A stretch of DNA of 7,261 nt from Desulfuromonadales bacterium (GTDB taxonomy: Bacteria > Desulfobacterota > Desulfuromonadia > Desulfuromonadales > BM103). A model generated the notes under the pieces. That model saw only the letters and a program-made list of their open reading frames with translations, ran no database searches and was not told where the DNA came from. Shown here piece by piece: positions 5,466 through 7,261 of the stretch; within the stretch, counting starts at the first letter, position 1, and each line of letters starts with the position of its first letter. The stretch lies in contig JAOUDB010000121.1 of NCBI GenBank assembly GCA_029859485.1, positions 1 through 7,261 of the forward strand, written 5' to 3'. The translations under genes and the position numbers were made by a program.

Positions 5466-7261
5466 GGTTTGTCACTCGTTTGTCGCTCTTGTCGTTGGCG
5501 GTATTGGTAGAGAAATTTTCGGCGCAGCAGTCCACCCGGATCATCTGGAATGCGTTGCAGCCACTGCTGGGTCGCTCGCTGCTCCTCCGTAGAGGCTTGG
5601 CTATCCATCGCCTCGGCCGCTTCTGCGGACGCTTGTTCAGATTTCTGCTGTTCCTGCTGTGCCGTTTGAGCTTCCGGCTGTTGTTGCCCGGATTCTTCAG
5701 TCTCTGAATTGTCTGAGTCTACAGGCTTCTGTTCCTGATTCGGAGATGATGGTGCTCCGTCCTCCTGAGTTGAATCAGCATCGGACTGTTTATCCTTCTG
5801 ATCAGAACCGGACTCCGACTGTTCTGAGGAGGAGTCACCGTCCTGCGGTGACGATTCGCTGTTTTCTGAAGCCGATTCATCGTTCTGCGATGAAGGCTCG
5901 TTGTCTTCAGATGAAGACTGTTGTTGCTGTTGCTCAAGAGCGTCTTCGACCAGATGCTTGTTAGCCAAAGCATCCTGGTCTTTAGGGTTGAGCTTTAAGG
6001 CTTCATCGTAGGCGCTGATTGCTTCGGCCAACTGTCCGCTCCTGGCTAGCGCGTTGCCCCGATTGTACCAGTCATCTGCGCTCTCTGCCTGCTCCAGCAA
6101 CTTGGCGGCTTCAGCGTAGTTGCCGTTCCGGTACTGAGCGCTGGCCTGCCAGCGCGGGTCTTGGAACTGCTTTGCTGCGTTTGCATAGTCTTTTTCTGCA
6201 AAAGCCTGAGCGCCCTGCTGATCAGAGCGCTGCCAGAGCTGTTGCCAGTCAAACGCTTGCGCCGGTTGAGTCAGCAAGGTGCAGAAGATGAAAATTGTCA
6301 ACCAGCCGCGTCGGAAAGCGCATGCGGTCAGTAACAGCAACGGCCAGAGCAGCCAGACACCGGCTTCTTTCCACTGGTCGCCAAGCTGTTCACTCCGCTG
6401 CTGGTCGATTGCTAGCTTGCTTTGTAAAGAGGCCGCCAGCAACAGTTTTAAATCCTGATTGTCGACCCGGATGGTCTGGTAAATACCGCCACCGGCTTGT
6501 GCAAGTTCGCGCAGCGCTGCAGGGTTGAGCCGCGGCAAAACAACTTGCCCGTTGCTGTCTTTGAAAAAACCACCGTCCTTGAGAGGGATCGGCGCGCCCG
6601 CTTCTGTACCGATGCCGAGGACTGACAGACGGTATCCGCTCTGCTGCAGGCGCTTGGCCACACCCAGTGCTTTGCCTGGTTGATCGTCGTCAGTGACCAG
6701 CAGCAGATCTCCTTTTGCCAGCCCGGCTTGTTGCAACAAGCGTTGTCCCTGCTTGATGGCCAGGTCCGGGCGACTGCCAAGGACTGGCATCAGGCCTGGC
6801 TCCAGGCTGTCGAGCAGCGCTTCGATCGTCTTGCTGTCATCGGTCAATGGAGTCACGGTGAAGGCGTCACCGGCAAAGACCACCAGGGCTGTTTGCCCCT
6901 CCCGACGCTGACGAAGGATGTCGGTGATCTTCAACTGAGCCCGTACTCGTCGATTCGGCTTGAGATCAGCAGCATTCATGGACGCTGAAAGGTCGAGCAG
7001 AATCACCAAGGCTGAATTCTGGCGAAAAAGTGGCTGCGGCAGGCGCTCCCAGGTCGGCCCTGCCAGGACGATGATTGCCAGCAACAGCGTGATCATGATC
7101 AGGTGAAGCGGCCAGTTGCGGCGTCTTTGAGAGCGACCAAGCAGCAGGTAAGGGAGCAGCTGAGGATCGCAGACCGCCTGCCAGTTGCGGCTACGCAATT
7201 GTTGTCGCCAAAGCCAGACCAGCAGCAAGGCCGCTGGTAACAGAAGCCAGAACCAGTCCGG
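5459..7261 (-). CDS. BatB-BatC fusion: VWA-domain, TPR membrane protein (5' end beyond window)
   Basis: This is a fusion of the von Willebrand A protein BatB and the TPR protein BatC of Bat loci. The frame stays open to the window edge (11 further codons, P-D-W-F-W-L-L-L-P-A-A, before the TTG at 7228), so the true start and the rest of the first membrane segment lie outside. Numbering from that TTG: membrane segment about 41-57; VWA domain about 73-265 with a MIDAS site (Asp79-x-Ser81-x-Ser83, Thr129 in PLTDD, Asp180 in VTDDD); membrane segment 291-305; a signal-like segment 308-325 ending AQA before FDWQQLW, which looks like the old BatC signal peptide; a degenerate and a clear TPR (about 360-417, YNRGNALARSGQLAEAISAYDEALKLNP); an acidic Q/S/E/D-rich linker (about 433-549); and a C-terminal block QQWLQRIPDDPGGLLRRKFL (553-573) that I recall as conserved in such fusions. 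It overlaps batD, implying coupled translation. The function is envelope-associated and not biochemically defined. Confidence 0.9.
   Translation of the reverse strand, partial: PDWFWLLLPAALLLVWLWRQQLRSRNWQAVCDPQLLPYLLLGRSQRRRNWPLHLIMITLLLAIIVLAGPTWERLPQPLFRQNSALVILLDLSASMNAADLKPNRRVRAQLKITDILRQRREGQTALVVFAGDAFTVTPLTDDSKTIEALLDSLEPGLMPVLGSRPDLAIKQGQRLLQQAGLAKGDLLLVTDDDQPGKALGVAKRLQQSGYRLSVLGIGTEAGAPIPLKDGGFFKDSNGQVVLPRLNPAALRELAQAGGGIYQTIRVDNQDLKLLLAASLQSKLAIDQQRSEQLGDQWKEAGVWLLWPLLLLTACAFRRGWLTIFIFCTLLTQPAQAFDWQQLWQRSDQQGAQAFAEKDYANAAKQFQDPRWQASAQYRNGNYAEAAKLLEQAESADDWYNRGNALARSGQLAEAISAYDEALKLNPKDQDALANKHLVEDALEQQQQQSSSEDNEPSSQNDESASENSESSPQDGDSSSEQSESGSDQKDKQSDADSTQEDGAPSSPNQEQKPVDSDNSETEESGQQQPEAQTAQQEQQKSEQASAEAAEAMDSQASTEEQRATQQWLQRIPDDPGGLLRRKFLYQYRQRQERQTSDKPW
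5582..5932 (-). repeat. Low-complexity coding stretch: acidic Q/S/E/D linker of BatB-BatC
   Basis: About 117 codons (residues 433-549 from the TTG at 7228) encode almost only Gln, Ser, Glu, Asp, Asn, Pro, Thr and Ala, beginning with a run of five Gln. At the DNA level it is an imperfect repetition of TCx, GAx and CAx codons without an exact tandem unit, so it is composition-biased rather than a true array. It separates the TPR from the conserved C-terminal block and is expected to be disordered and strongly negative in charge. Confidence 0.7.

Overview
The window looks like an ordinary chromosomal segment of a Gram-negative, proteobacterium-like organism. The signs are a Bat (aerotolerance-type) locus whose products have signal-peptide and periplasmic segments, a proteobacterial-style RluA-family enzyme, moderate GC and dense packing of genes. 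A delta-proteobacterial (Desulfuromonadia-like) or gamma-proteobacterial source is a guess from the protein flavour, not something the sequence proves. There are no tRNA or rRNA genes, CRISPR repeats, insertion sequences or phage genes.

Layout. Positions 9-1269 (+) hold mutM (formamidopyrimidine-DNA glycosylase), then after a 34-base gap a short hotdog-fold thioesterase; the two are probably co-transcribed. A 12-segment MFS transporter (1266-2414, -) converges on the thioesterase, and the two stop codons interlock in the tetranucleotide CTAG. Positions 2415-2816 form the only sizeable non-coding stretch, AT-rich with short nested inverted repeats and no convincing gene. Positions 2817-7261 (-) read as one transcriptional direction: a Bat locus entering from the right edge (a BatB-BatC fusion, cut by the window end, overlapping batD) followed 57 bases later by an RluA-family pseudouridine synthase.

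How the genes work together. The BatB/C protein carries a membrane-anchored von Willebrand A domain with a MIDAS metal site, a TPR region and a long acidic Q/S/E/D linker. BatD is a secreted, membrane-anchored, beta-rich protein with a cytoplasmic tail. By analogy with known Bat loci they form an envelope complex of poorly defined function, usually encoded downstream of a MoxR AAA+ ATPase, a DUF58 protein and BatA, which would lie beyond the right edge. MutM (base excision repair), the thioesterase, the transporter and the RNA-modifying enzyme have no obvious functional link to Bat or to one another.

I see no clearly undescribed system. The most useful second looks are the BatB-BatC fusion with its embedded signal-like segment and conserved tail, the Asp-to-Asn change at the usual catalytic position of the thioesterase, and the nested repeats in the intergenic stretch.
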